This document shows positions 36,760 through 45,762 of a DNA stretch of 64,000 bases, piece by piece. Below the pieces are notes generated by a model. That model made no database searches, was not told the origin of the DNA, and was given only the letters and a program-made list of their open reading frames with translations. The DNA is taken from NCBI RefSeq assembly GCF_006547045.1, contig NZ_CP041242.1, forward strand, positions 940,001-1,004,000, given 5' to 3'. Numbering within the stretch: position 1 is the first letter of the stretch; every line of letters starts with the position of its first letter. A program made the position numbers and the translations under genes. The stretch comes from Lysobacter alkalisoli. Its GTDB lineage: Bacteria > Pseudomonadota > Gammaproteobacteria > Xanthomonadales > Xanthomonadaceae.

Positions 36760-38160
36760 ATGAACAAGTGGAGCTTCCAGCGTGACGCGATCGAAGCGTT
36801 CCGCTTCGTGCGTTGCGGCTTCGACCCGGAAACCGGCATCGCGACACTGGTGTACGCCTTCGACGACGGCCCGGAGCTGGTCGAGACCATCACCGTGCCC
36901 GGCGCGCCGTTTTTCAATGGCGATGCAGGGCTGGACGCCGCACGCGTTGCGGCGGTCGAACGCGCGCTGCGCCTGCTGCACCTGATCGCCGGTGTCAGCT
37001 ATTACAAGGCGGCGGTGCCCGGGGAAATCCGGATCGACTCGTACGGGATCGACGCCGACACCGCGGCACTGCTGGAGACGATCTACGTCAACGGACTGGG
37101 TGAATTCGCGTATCGGAATGGCTTGAACCTCCACGACAGGATCAAGTTCCCTGTAGCCCGGGTAAGCGAAGCGCACCCGGGGGAACGTGCATCCCTCGGC
37201 CTGCGCCAGCACGCCCTCGTCGCCATCGGCGGCGGCAAGGACTCGCTGGTCAGCATCGAGGCCCTGCGCGAGCTGGGCGTCGAGCAGACCGTGGCCTGGA
37301 TAGGCGGCTCGCAGCTGATCCGCGCCTGTGCCAACCGCACCGGTCTGCCGACCCTCAATATCGGCCGCGCATTGGCCCCCGAACTGTTCGAGTACAACCG
37401 CCAGGGCGCGTGGAACGGGCATATCCCGGTCACCGCGGTGAACTCGGCGATCCTGGTGCTGGCCGCGCTGCTGCATGGCGTCGACCAGGTCGTGTTCTCC
37501 AACGAGCGCTCGGCCAGCTACGGTTCGATCATCATCGCCCCTGACGGCAGGGGGACCGACGAGGTCAACCACCAGTGGTCGAAGGGCTGGGCGTTCGAGC
37601 AGGCCTTCGGCGAATACGTGGAGCGCCGCGTCGCCGCCGACCTGCACTACTACTCGCTGCTGCGGCCGCTGAGCGAGCTGGCGGTGGCCCGGCAGTTCGC
37701 CAGGAGCGACCGCTACGACGCGCATTTCTCCAGCTGCAACCGCAACTTCCACATCCTCGGCGAGCGCCCGGCCAACCGCTGGTGCGGCGTGTGCCCGAAG
37801 TGCCATTTCGTGTTCCTCGCGCTGGCGCCGTTCATGCCCAAGCCGCGCCTGGTCGGCATCTTCGGTCGCAACCTGCTCGATGACGAAGACCAGATCGCCG
37901 GCTACGACGCATTGCTGGAATATCGCGACCACAAGCCATTCGAATGCGTCGGCGAGGGGCGCGAATCGCGTGCGGCGATGGCGCTGCTGGCCACGCGCGC
38001 GGAGTGGCGTGGCGACCTGGTGGTCGAACGCTTCGCCCGCGAGATCCTGCCGCAATTGGACAGGGATGAGTTGGCCATTGATCCGTTGCTGGTGCCCGAC
38101 GATGGGCACCGCATTCCCCCCGCGCTTCGGGAGCGATTGGGTGCGCGGCTCTCGGACTAG
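36760..38160 (+). CDS. murL: UDP-MurNAc-L-alanyl-L-glutamate epimerase MurL
   Basis: A 466-residue epimerase that converts the terminal L-Glu of UDP-MurNAc-L-Ala-L-Glu to D-Glu, replacing the MurI route in xanthomonads. Recognisable parts are [18 protein letters not shown] (a PP-loop-like ATP site near residue 155), NEIERSAS-like [25 protein letters not shown], and the Cys-rich FSSCNRNF...[18 protein letters not shown] 36760 is preceded by GGATGGA; a GTG three codons upstream is possible. Residues ~132-143 ([11 protein letters not shown]) are encoded by a REP-like repeat. murD2 starts 20 bases before its stop. Confidence 0.93.
   Translation: MNKWSFQRDAIEAFRFVRCGFDPETGIATLVYAFDDGPELVETITVPGAPFFNGDAGLDAARVAAVERALRLLHLIAGVSYYKAAVPGEIRIDSYGIDADTAALLETIYVNGLGEFAYRNGLNLHDRIKFPVARVSEAHPGERASLGLRQHALVAIGGGKDSLVSIEALRELGVEQTVAWIGGSQLIRACANRTGLPTLNIGRALAPELFEYNRQGAWNGHIPVTAVNSAILVLAALLHGVDQVVFSNERSASYGSIIIAPDGRGTDEVNHQWSKGWAFEQAFGEYVERRVAADLHYYSLLRPLSELAVARQFARSDRYDAHFSSCNRNFHILGERPANRWCGVCPKCHFVFLALAPFMPKPRLVGIFGRNLLDDEDQIAGYDALLEYRDHKPFECVGEGRESRAAMALLATRAEWRGDLVVERFAREILPQLDRDELAIDPLLVPDDGHRIPPALRERLGARLSD
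37153..37183. repeat. REP-like half-element, family D copy 3, inside murL
   Basis: The arm GTAGCCCGGGTAAGCGAAGC followed by GCACCCGGGGG lies within the murL coding region, in frame. It is nearly identical to the left arm of the palindrome at 13648. No second arm follows, so it cannot form the full hairpin. Confidence 0.85.
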
Positions 38161-39580
38161 TTTCTCCGCGCTTGACGGCCGCAAGGTCGCGCTTTGGGGC
38201 TGGGGCCTCGAAGGCCGTGCGGCCCATGCGGCGTTGCGTGCTTCGCTCCGGCTCGCGCACCAGCCGCTGACAGTGTTCTGCACCGAGAGGGAAGCTGAAG
38301 GCATCCGTGCGCTCGGCGACCCGGCATTGACGGTGGAGACCGAGGCCTCGGCGGATCGCCTGTCCACCTTCGATGTGGTCATCAAGTCGCCCGGTATCAG
38401 TCCATACCGACCCGAGGCGATGGCTGCGTCGGAGCGCGGCACGCGTTTTATCGGCGGTACTGCGCTGTGGTTCGCAGATCATGCAGACGATGCGGGTTTC
38501 GTTCGCAACGCCGTCTGCGTGACCGGTACCAAAGGCAAGAGCACCACTACCGCGTTGCTCGCCCATCTGTTGCGTGCGGGCGGTCATCGCACCGCCCTGG
38601 CTGGCAACATCGGCCTGCCGCTGCTTGACGTGCTTGGCCCGCCGCCAGCGCTGCCACCTGCGTACTGGGCGATCGAGTTGTCGAGCTACCAGACCGGCGA
38701 CGTCGCCGCCAGCGGCGTGCGTCCCGAGGTCGCTGTCGTCACCAATGTGTTTCCGGAGCACCTGGACTGGCACGGTTCGGAAGATCGCTACGTCGAGGAC
38801 AAGTTGCGGCTGGTGGTCGAGGGGAGGCCTCGTATCGCCGTGCTCAACGCCGCCGATCCGCGCCTGTCCGTGCTCCGGCTGCCGGACAGCGAGGTGCGCT
38901 GGTACGGCAGCGAGGAGGGCTGGCACCTGCGCGGCGATATCCTGCATCGTGGCGACCAGAGAGTGCTCGACACTTCGCCGCTGCCACTGCCAGGCCGCCA
39001 CAACCGCGGCAACCTGTGTGCGGCGCTCACCGCCATCGAGGCTTTGGGGCTGGAAGCGGTTCCGCTGGCCGCGGCCGCCACGGATTTCCGGCCGTTGCCG
39101 CACCGCCTGCAGTCGCTGGGCGTGCGCGGCGGCATCGAGTACGTCAACGACTCCATAAGCACCACTCCGCACGCGACCCTGGCGGCGCTGGACTGCTTCG
39201 CCGGCCGCCGTGTCGCGGTGCTGGTAGGCGGCCATGACCGCGGCCTGGATTGGTCGGTGTTCGTGGATGCGATGCGGGCGGAAGCGACGCGCACGCCGGT
39301 GGCCATCGTCACGATGGGGCAGAACGGTCCGCGGATCGCCGCGTTGCTCAGGCCGCAGGCCGGGAAGGCCGGCTTCGACTTGCGCGAAGCCGATACGCTG
39401 GAAAGCGCTGTCGTCGCAGCCCGCGAATGCCTGGACGGCAATGGCGTGCTGCTGCTGTCGCCTGGTGCGCCCAGCTTCGGCCCGTATCGCGATTATGTCG
39501 CCCGCGGTCGTCATTTTGCCGAACTGGCCGGTTCCGACCCGGACGCGATCAGTTCGATTCCGGGGCTCGGCATCGGTTGA
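38141..39580 (+). CDS. murD2: UDP-MurNAc-L-alanine:L-glutamate ligase MurD2
   Basis: A 479-residue Mur ligase of the MurD type. In the MurL pathway it adds L-Glu, rather than D-Glu, to UDP-MurNAc-L-Ala using ATP. Motifs are [18 protein letters not shown] (UDP-binding domain), [19 protein letters not shown] (ATP site), [59 protein letters not shown] and [12 protein letters not shown] start at GTG 38141, seven bases after GGGAG, which overlaps murL by 20 bases; an ATG at 38102 is also in frame. The murL-murD2 pairing settles the function over ordinary MurD. Confidence 0.92.
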   Translation: MRGSRTSFSALDGRKVALWGWGLEGRAAHAALRASLRLAHQPLTVFCTEREAEGIRALGDPALTVETEASADRLSTFDVVIKSPGISPYRPEAMAASERGTRFIGGTALWFADHADDAGFVRNAVCVTGTKGKSTTTALLAHLLRAGGHRTALAGNIGLPLLDVLGPPPALPPAYWAIELSSYQTGDVAASGVRPEVAVVTNVFPEHLDWHGSEDRYVEDKLRLVVEGRPRIAVLNAADPRLSVLRLPDSEVRWYGSEEGWHLRGDILHRGDQRVLDTSPLPLPGRHNRGNLCAALTAIEALGLEAVPLAAAATDFRPLPHRLQSLGVRGGIEYVNDSISTTPHATLAALDCFAGRRVAVLVGGHDRGLDWSVFVDAMRAEATRTPVAIVTMGQNGPRIAALLRPQAGKAGFDLREADTLESAVVAARECLDGNGVLLLSPGAPSFGPYRDYVARGRHFAELAGSDPDAISSIPGLGIG

Positions 39581-39659
39581 GTCCGCTTCCGGCGCCGCAG
39601 CATGCGCTCCGGTACCGACCGCGCTAGGCTCGCACCGTGTTCCTCGACGGAGACCGGTC

Positions 39660-40460
39660 ATGCGTCGCATAGTCGCGGCCCTTGTTCTTTGCTTGCCCGC
39701 CCTGCCGGTCCTGGCTGAAATGCGGACCGAACCGGTCGCGTGGGAGGTGGACGGCGAGCCCTTCGAGGGCGCGCTCGTCTACGACGATGCTTCCACCGCG
39801 ACGCGTCCGGGACTGGTGATGGTGCCGAACTGGATGGGTGTGGGCGAACATGCCATCGCCAAGGCCAGCCAGATTGCCGGGCAGGATCACGTGGTGCTCG
39901 TCGTGGATGTGTACGGCAAGGGCGTGCGGCCAAAGAATGCGGACGAGGCGCGTGCGCAGGTCGGCCGGGCCTATGCCGACGGCGGTGCCTCCCTGCGTGC
40001 ACGCGCCGCACAGGCGGTAGAGGTACTGAAGGCGCAGGCGGACCGGGTGCCCCTGGACCCGCAGCGGATCGGCGCGCTGGGCTTCTGCTTCGGCGGTTCG
40101 GTTGCACTGGAGCTGGCGCGCGATGGCGCCGAACTGGCCGGCATCGTCAGCTTCCACGGCGGGCTGAAGACCTATCTACCCGGCGAGAACAACCGGATCG
40201 GAACGTCTGTGCTGGTGTTGAATGGTGCAGACGACACGTCGGTGCCGGACGAGGACATCCGTGCCTTCGAGCAGGAGATGGATGCGGCCGGGGCAGACTG
40301 GCAGTTCGTCAACTTCAGCGGCGCGCGGCACTGCTTCGCGCAAGAGGAGGATGCGGATAATCCGCCCGACAGCAACTGCCGCTACGACGCGCGTGCGGCG
40401 AAACGTTCGATGGCGATGATGCGGTTGTTCTTCGCCGAGCGCTTCGGAAACGTGCGCTGA
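39660..40460 (+). CDS. Secreted dienelactone hydrolase family protein
   Basis: A 266-residue alpha/beta hydrolase of the dienelactone hydrolase family with a signal peptide (MRRIVAALVLCLPALPVLA). The catalytic set resembles DLH: Cys in ALGFCFGGSVALEL (near 142), Asp in VLNGADDTSVPDEDI, and His in SGARHCFAQEEAD-like NFSGARHCFAQEED. GLVMVPNWMGVGEHAI is the oxyanion region. Its substrate is not known; periplasmic ester hydrolysis is likely. It lies ~80 bases past murD2, and ends six bases from the convergent prenyl synthase gene. Confidence 0.85.
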   Translation: MRRIVAALVLCLPALPVLAEMRTEPVAWEVDGEPFEGALVYDDASTATRPGLVMVPNWMGVGEHAIAKASQIAGQDHVVLVVDVYGKGVRPKNADEARAQVGRAYADGGASLRARAAQAVEVLKAQADRVPLDPQRIGALGFCFGGSVALELARDGAELAGIVSFHGGLKTYLPGENNRIGTSVLVLNGADDTSVPDEDIRAFEQEMDAAGADWQFVNFSGARHCFAQEEDADNPPDSNCRYDARAAKRSMAMMRLFFAERFGNVR

Positions 40461-40466
40461 TCCCGA

Positions 40467-41474
40467 TCAGTGGTCGCGGCTGACCGCGTAGCGGGCCAGC
40501 CCGCGCAGTGCCGCTACGTACTCGTTGTCACCGATGCCGGTCAGCGCGGCTTCTGCCCGCGCGGCGTAGGCAGCGGCGCGCATGCGACTGTAGGCGAGGC
40601 TGTCGCAGGCCTGGATCGCGGTCAGCACTTCCGGCAGCGCGTCGGTGTCGCCTTCCTCGACGATCGAGCGCAGGCGGGCGCGGGTTTCCGCATCGCTGTG
40701 CTGCATGGCGTGGATCAGCGGCAGGGTCGCCTTGCCCTCGGCCAGGTCGTCGCCGAGGTTCTTGCCCATGGTTTCGGCATCCGAGGCGTAGTCGAGCACG
40801 TCGTCGGCGATCTGGAATGCGTAGCCGAGATTCATGCCGTAATCGTGCAGGGCGTCACAGCTGGCGACGTCGGCACCTTCGACCAGTGCACCGAGCCGGG
40901 TCGCGGCCGCGAACAGTACCGCGGTCTTGCGTTCGATCACGCGCAGGTAGGCGGTTTCGTCGGTGTCGGGGTTGCGCACGTGCAGCAGTTGCAGGACTTC
41001 GCCTTCGGCGATCAGGTTGGTGGTGTCGGCGAGGATGCGCATGACTTCCATGCGGTCGAGCTCGACCATCAGCTGGAAGCTGCGCGAGTACAGGAAGTCG
41101 CCGACCAGCACGCTGGCGGCATTGCCCCAGACCGCATTGGCGGTGCGACGGCCGCGGCGCAGGTCGGACTCGTCGACCACGTCGTCGTGGAGCAGGGTCG
41201 CGGTGTGGATGAATTCGACCACCGCCGCCAGCTGATGGGCATCGGCATTGATCGCATGCCGACCGCCGCCGGTCGCGCCTGCCGCCAGCAGCAGCAGCAT
41301 CGGCCGCAATCGCTTGCCGCCGGCGCCGACGATGTACTCGGCGACCTGGTTGATCAGCACCACGTCCGAGGCCAGGCGACGGCGAATCAAGGCGTCGACG
41401 GCAGCCATGTCCGTGCGGGCGAGCGACTGGATGGTGGCGAGGTCCGGAGCGGCGGCCTGAGGCTGTGCTGACAT
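40467..41474 (-). CDS. ispB: Polyprenyl diphosphate synthase (octaprenyl type)
   Basis: A 335-residue trans-isoprenyl diphosphate synthase that makes the quinone side chain. The first Asp-rich motif is TATLLHDDVVDESDLRRG (DDxxD), and the second is FQIADDVLDYASD (DDxxD). Substrate-binding GGKRLRPML and KTAVLFAAATRLGAL are in place. Length and motifs match IspB; chain length (C40) is assumed from relatives. The start MSAQPQAAAPDLATIQ is at ATG 41472-41474. It is divergent from ssb. Confidence 0.9.
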   Translation of the reverse strand: MSAQPQAAAPDLATIQSLARTDMAAVDALIRRRLASDVVLINQVAEYIVGAGGKRLRPMLLLLAAGATGGGRHAINADAHQLAAVVEFIHTATLLHDDVVDESDLRRGRRTANAVWGNAASVLVGDFLYSRSFQLMVELDRMEVMRILADTTNLIAEGEVLQLLHVRNPDTDETAYLRVIERKTAVLFAAATRLGALVEGADVASCDALHDYGMNLGYAFQIADDVLDYASDAETMGKNLGDDLAEGKATLPLIHAMQHSDAETRARLRSIVEEGDTDALPEVLTAIQACDSLAYSRMRAAAYAARAEAALTGIGDNEYVAALRGLARYAVSRDH

Positions 41475-41588
41475 GCGGGGGACTAGGGACGAAGGACGCC
41501 GGATTATACCGGTGGGGCGCGGCCGTCCCCCTCGCGCCGTGGTCACGGCCCGTGCTCTGGCGGTGTCCGGCCGGCCGTTCATCCGGGA

Positions 41589-41604
41589 GTAGGGAAATTC
41601 CTAC
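41589..41604. promoter_or_regulatory. 16-bp palindrome upstream of ssb (matches the comEA-like site)
   Basis: GTAGGGAAATTCCTAC; its reverse complement differs from the site at 4523-4538 by one base. A -10-like TATACT at 41645-41650 would put the start of transcription near 41657, so the palindrome is centred about 60 bases upstream, a class I activator position. The same distance is found at the comEA-like gene. Confidence 0.55.
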
Positions 41605-41705
41605 CCGGCATCGGGAGCCAGACCGGTGGTGTCGGAACGAAGGGTATACTCAAATGCCGTATCGCCCCTGAGGCGAATTTCCAGAGCAAGCATAGGACCC
41701 CGTAC

Positions 41706-42203
41706 ATGGCTCGTGGCATCAACAAGGTGATCCTGGTCGGCAACCTCGGCAACGATCCCGACACCAAATACACCCAGGGCGGCATGGCCGTGACCCGGAT
41801 CAGCCTGGCGACCACCAGCGTACGCAAGGACCGCGAGGGCAACACCCAGGAGCGCACCGAATGGCACCGGGTGGTGTTCTTCGGCAAGCTCGGCGAGATC
41901 GCCGGCGAATACCTGCGCAAGGGCAGCCAGGTCTATGTGGAAGGCTCGATCCGTTACGACAAGTACACCGGCCAGGACGGGGTGGAGAAGTACTCCACCG
42001 ACATCATTGCCGACGAGATGCAGATGCTCGGTGGCCGCGGCGAAGGCGGCGGTGGCAGCCGCGGCGAGTACCGTGGTGGTGGTGACCGACCGCAGCAGCA
42101 GCGCGCACCGGCACGGCAGGACGCCCAGCCCCGGCGTGAGGCACCGCCGGCCAAGTCGAACGACTTCGCCGATGATTTCGCGGATGATGACATCCCCTTC
42201 TGA
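41706..42203 (+). CDS. ssb: Single-stranded DNA-binding protein
   Basis: A 165-residue SSB that coats single-stranded DNA in replication, repair and recombination. The OB fold runs from [22 protein letters not shown] through [22 protein letters not shown] and [16 protein letters not shown] Gly/Gln/Arg-rich linker follows, and the acidic tail ends [10 protein letters not shown], the classical partner-docking tip. The promoter region shares a palindrome with the comEA-like gene. The rml operon begins 55 bases downstream. Confidence 0.97.
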   Translation: MARGINKVILVGNLGNDPDTKYTQGGMAVTRISLATTSVRKDREGNTQERTEWHRVVFFGKLGEIAGEYLRKGSQVYVEGSIRYDKYTGQDGVEKYSTDIIADEMQMLGGRGEGGGGSRGEYRGGGDRPQQQRAPARQDAQPRREAPPAKSNDFADDFADDDIPF

Positions 42204-42257
42204 TGGCCGGACGGCGGGCCATGATTTTGTCTTTTGTCTGATATTTGGAGTTGCTTG

Positions 42258-43310
42258 ATGCCGACTTGGTTCGTGACCGGTGGAGCCGGTTTCATTGGCG
42301 GGAATTTCGTATTGGATGCGGTGGGGCAGGGCGTCAGGGTGGTCAACCTCGATGCCCTGACATATGCAGGAAACCTGGATACCCTCGCCACGCTTGAAGG
42401 CAATGCCGATCATGCGTTCGTGCAGGGCGACATAGGCGATGCCACTCTTGTCCGGACGCTGTTGAATGAATGCCGTCCCGACGCAGTGATCAACTTCGCC
42501 GCCGAAAGCCATGTGGATCGCTCGATTGACGGCCCAGCGGCATTCGTGCAGACAAACGTGGTCGGCACGCTCAGTCTGCTGGAGCAGGTCCGCGATTACT
42601 GGAAGTCGCTCGACGAGGCCGGCCAGCGTGATTTCCGCTTCCTGCACGTGTCCACCGACGAGGTCTACGGCACGCTTGGGGAGACCGGCAGTTTCACGGA
42701 GACCACGCCGTACGCGCCAAACTCGCCGTACTCGGCATCGAAGGCCGCGTCCGACCACCTGGTACGGGCGTTTCACCACACCTACGGCCTGCCGGTGCTG
42801 ACCACCAACTGCTCGAACAACTACGGTCCATACCAGTTCCCGGAAAAGCTGATCCCATTGGTGATCGCCAAGGCGCTGGCCGGTGAGCCGATCCCGGTTT
42901 ACGGCGATGGGCTCAATGTCCGCGACTGGTTGTTCGTGCAGGATCACTGCGATGCGATCGTACGGGTGCTGGAAAAAGGGCGTCCTGGCGAAACCTATAA
43001 CGTCGGCGGCAACGCCGAGCGCGAGAACATCGTCGTGGTCCGCACGATCTGTCGCCTGCTCGATGAACGCCGCCCCCTTGGAGATGGCCGCAAGCGGGAG
43101 GATCTGATCACTTTTGTCAAGGATCGCCCGGGCCACGATCGCCGCTACGCGATCGATGCGTCGAAGCTGCGCGACGAACTCGGTTGGGAGCCAACACTGA
43201 GCTTCGACGAAGGCATGGCGCGCACGGTCGACTGGTATCTGGACAACCAGCCATGGGTGCAGCGTGTGCTGGATGGCAGCTACCGCCTCGAACGCATCGG
43301 ACAGGGCTGA
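42258..43310 (+). CDS. rmlB: dTDP-glucose 4,6-dehydratase RmlB
   Basis: A 350-residue NAD-dependent dehydratase, the second step to dTDP-L-rhamnose. It has FVTGGAGFIGGNF (cofactor), LDALTYAGNLDTL, FAAESHVDRSIDGP, HVSTDEVYGTLG (Thr/Asp/Glu catalytic), PYSASKAASDHLVRAF (Tyr-x3-Lys) and NCSNNYGPYQFPEKLIPL. GGAG precedes the ATG by nine bases. It opens the rmlBACD operon that supplies rhamnose for O-antigen or exopolysaccharide. Confidence 0.97.
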   Translation: MPTWFVTGGAGFIGGNFVLDAVGQGVRVVNLDALTYAGNLDTLATLEGNADHAFVQGDIGDATLVRTLLNECRPDAVINFAAESHVDRSIDGPAAFVQTNVVGTLSLLEQVRDYWKSLDEAGQRDFRFLHVSTDEVYGTLGETGSFTETTPYAPNSPYSASKAASDHLVRAFHHTYGLPVLTTNCSNNYGPYQFPEKLIPLVIAKALAGEPIPVYGDGLNVRDWLFVQDHCDAIVRVLEKGRPGETYNVGGNAERENIVVVRTICRLLDERRPLGDGRKREDLITFVKDRPGHDRRYAIDASKLRDELGWEPTLSFDEGMARTVDWYLDNQPWVQRVLDGSYRLERIGQG

Positions 43311-43319
43311 GGAGGACGC

Positions 43320-44204
43320 ATGGCACGCAAGGGCATCATTCTGGCCGGCGGTTCCGGAACCCGTCTGTATCCGATCACCCAGGCCATCAGCAAGCAACTG
43401 CTGCCGGTCTACGACAAGCCGATGATTTATTACCCGCTCAGCGTACTGATGCTGGCGGGCATCCGCGACGTGCTGATCATCAACACACCGCACGAGCAGG
43501 CGCTTTTCCAGAATCTGCTCGGGGATGGCTCGCAGTGGGGGATGAATCTAGAGTACGCAGTGCAGCCGAGTCCGGATGGACTTGCCCAGGCTTTCCTGAT
43601 TGGCCGTGAGTTCCTGGCTGGGCAGCCGAGTTGCCTGGTGCTGGGCGACAACATCTTCCATGGCCCGGGCCTGACCGCGATGCTCAAGCGTGCCGATGGA
43701 CGCGAGCAAGGTGCGACCGTGTTCGGCTACTGGGTCCGTGATCCGGAGCGTTACGGCGTGGCCGAGTTCGACAACGGCGGCAAGGTCGTGTCGATCGAGG
43801 AGAAGCCGAGCCAGCCCCGCTCCAATTACGCCGTGACCGGCCTGTACTTCTATGACGGCCGGGTCAGCGACATCGCCGCTGAACTGAAGCCTTCACCACG
43901 CGGTGAACTGGAGATCACCGATCTCAACAAGCGCTACCTCGATGAAGGTTCGCTGCATCTGGAGCAGCTTGGTCGCGGCTATGCCTGGCTGGATACGGGC
44001 ACCCACCAGTCGTTGCTGGAGGCCTGCAACTACATCGAGACCATCGAGGCGCGTCAGGGCCTGCGAGTCTGCTGTCCCGAGGAGATCGCCTGGAACAATG
44101 GCTGGATCGACGACGAAAAGCTGGTCGAACTGGCGGGTTCATTGTCGAAGAACGGCTACGGAGAGTACCTGATGGGCCTCGCCAAGCGCGGGTTCGTGCC
44201 ATGA
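43320..44204 (+). CDS. rmlA: Glucose-1-phosphate thymidylyltransferase RmlA
   Basis: A 294-residue nucleotidyltransferase that makes dTDP-glucose, the first step of the pathway. The signature [20 protein letters not shown] is at residues 7-26, with [27 protein letters not shown], and the sugar-binding [25 protein letters not shown] precedes the ATG. It is nine bases after rmlB and overlaps rmlC by four. Confidence 0.97.
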   Translation: MARKGIILAGGSGTRLYPITQAISKQLLPVYDKPMIYYPLSVLMLAGIRDVLIINTPHEQALFQNLLGDGSQWGMNLEYAVQPSPDGLAQAFLIGREFLAGQPSCLVLGDNIFHGPGLTAMLKRADGREQGATVFGYWVRDPERYGVAEFDNGGKVVSIEEKPSQPRSNYAVTGLYFYDGRVSDIAAELKPSPRGELEITDLNKRYLDEGSLHLEQLGRGYAWLDTGTHQSLLEACNYIETIEARQGLRVCCPEEIAWNNGWIDDEKLVELAGSLSKNGYGEYLMGLAKRGFVP

Positions 44205-44758
44205 AGGTGATCGAGACCGATTTGCCGGGTTGCGTGGTGATCGAACCGCAGGTATTCGGCGACGATCGCGGCTTCTTCTTCGAATCGTTCAACCACGACA
44301 AGCTGGCCGTGCACGGGCTCAGGCCCGCGTTCGTACAGGGCAACGTGTCTTCATCCAGCCGAGGGGTGCTGCGCGGGTTGCACTACCAGTGGCCGAAACC
44401 ACAGGGCAAGTATGTGTCCGTGGTCGAAGGCGAGGTCTGGGACGTCGCGGTCGATATCCGCCGCGGTTCGCCACATTTCGGGCGCTGGGCCGCGGTGCTG
44501 CTGACCGCCGACAACAAGCGCCACTTCTGGATTCCGGAAGGTTTCGCGCACGGCTTCGTGGTCCTCAGCGAGCGTGCGGTGTTTACCTATCTGTGCACCG
44601 AAACCTATGACCGCGAGGCCGACGCCGGCATCCGCTGGGACGATCCCGACCTCGCGATCGACTGGCCTGTCAGCGCGCCGGTGCTGTCGGAGAAGGACGC
44701 ACGCGCACCACTCCTCAAGGATGTAGCAGAGGACCGGCTGCCGATTTTCGTTCCATGA
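44201..44758 (+). CDS. rmlC: dTDP-4-dehydrorhamnose 3,5-epimerase RmlC
   Basis: A 185-residue cupin epimerase. Typical are [31 protein letters not shown] (catalytic His region), [18 protein letters not shown] and [26 protein letters not shown]-type segments with the catalytic Tyr/Asp area. The start overlaps the rmlA stop (ATGA). It converts dTDP-4-keto-6-deoxyglucose for RmlD. Confidence 0.97.
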   Translation: MKVIETDLPGCVVIEPQVFGDDRGFFFESFNHDKLAVHGLRPAFVQGNVSSSSRGVLRGLHYQWPKPQGKYVSVVEGEVWDVAVDIRRGSPHFGRWAAVLLTADNKRHFWIPEGFAHGFVVLSERAVFTYLCTETYDREADAGIRWDDPDLAIDWPVSAPVLSEKDARAPLLKDVAEDRLPIFVP

Positions 44759-44768
44759 GCGCCAGGCC

Positions 44769-45656
44769 ATGAAGATCCTGCTTCTCGGGGGCAACGGCCA
44801 GGTGGGCCGCGAACTGCGCCGCAGCCTGGCACCGCTGGGCGAAATCGTCGTTACCAGTCGTGATGGACGTCTTGAACCGGAGGGCCCGGCCGAAGCGCTG
44901 GACCTGTCCGACCTCGGTGCCATCGCGCGAATGGTCGGGCGCTTCAGGCCGGATGTCGTGGTCAATGCCACCGCATACACTGCCGTCGACAAGGCCGAGG
45001 CCGAGCGCGAACTCGCGTTCCGCATCAATGCCGAAGCCCCGGGCGTGCTCGCCTCTGCCTGCGCCGAGGCCGGCATCCCGCTGGTCCACTACTCGACCGA
45101 CTACGTTTTCGACGGCCAGGGCACCAGTCCATATCGCGAGGACGATCCGACCGCCCCACTGGGCGTCTACGGCGAAAGCAAGTTGGCCGGCGAGGAAGCG
45201 ATCCGTGCCAGCGGCGTCGAGCATCTGATCCTGCGAACTGCCTGGGTCTACGCCCTGCACGGACACAATTTCCTTCGCACCATGCTGAGGCTTGCGGCCG
45301 AGCGCGACGAACTGCGGGTCGTCGGCGACCAGGTCGGCAGCCCGACGCCGGCCTGGCTGATCGCCGATGTCACCGCACGACTGCTGGCGAATGGAGCGAC
45401 GGACGCGGGAACCCTGCACCTGACGACGGCCGGGCAATGCAGCTGGCATGCATTCGCCGGCGAGATCGTGCGCCTGGGCGTTGAGACAGGGCGGATTGAG
45501 CGCGCGCCCGTGATCACGCCGATCCCCACTGCCGACTATCCGACACCGGCGCGCAGGCCTGCATTCTCCGTGCTCGACACCAGGCGCCTGGAGCAGGTTG
45601 CAGGGGTAGGCCTGCCGCAGTGGCGGCAAGCACTGGCGAAGACCCTGGACGTCTGA
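44769..45656 (+). CDS. rmlD: dTDP-4-dehydrorhamnose reductase RmlD
   Basis: A 295-residue SDR-type reductase that completes dTDP-L-rhamnose with NAD(P)H. It has ILLLGGNGQVGRELRRSL, VVNATAYTAVDKAEAE, YSTDYVFDGQGTSPY, GVYGESKLAGEEAI (Tyr-x3-Lys) and VGDQVGSPTPAWLIAD. It is the last gene of the operon; no obvious terminator follows in the ~100 bases before the S9 peptidase gene. Confidence 0.96.
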   Translation: MKILLLGGNGQVGRELRRSLAPLGEIVVTSRDGRLEPEGPAEALDLSDLGAIARMVGRFRPDVVVNATAYTAVDKAEAERELAFRINAEAPGVLASACAEAGIPLVHYSTDYVFDGQGTSPYREDDPTAPLGVYGESKLAGEEAIRASGVEHLILRTAWVYALHGHNFLRTMLRLAAERDELRVVGDQVGSPTPAWLIADVTARLLANGATDAGTLHLTTAGQCSWHAFAGEIVRLGVETGRIERAPVITPIPTADYPTPARRPAFSVLDTRRLEQVAGVGLPQWRQALAKTLDV

Positions 45657-45762
45657 ACGCCACCCTGGAGCTTTGTGTACAGTATCCGGGCCTCGAAACA
45701 TCCTTCTGGGGAGAAGGGCGGGGCTTTCAATGGAGTCGTAATTCAATCATCTGGGGGGGAGG

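Noticed and set aside
33987-36917. 976-codon reverse open frame opposite lysAC
   Set aside because: Shadow of the lysAC fusion; composition and lack of motifs fit an antisense artefact.
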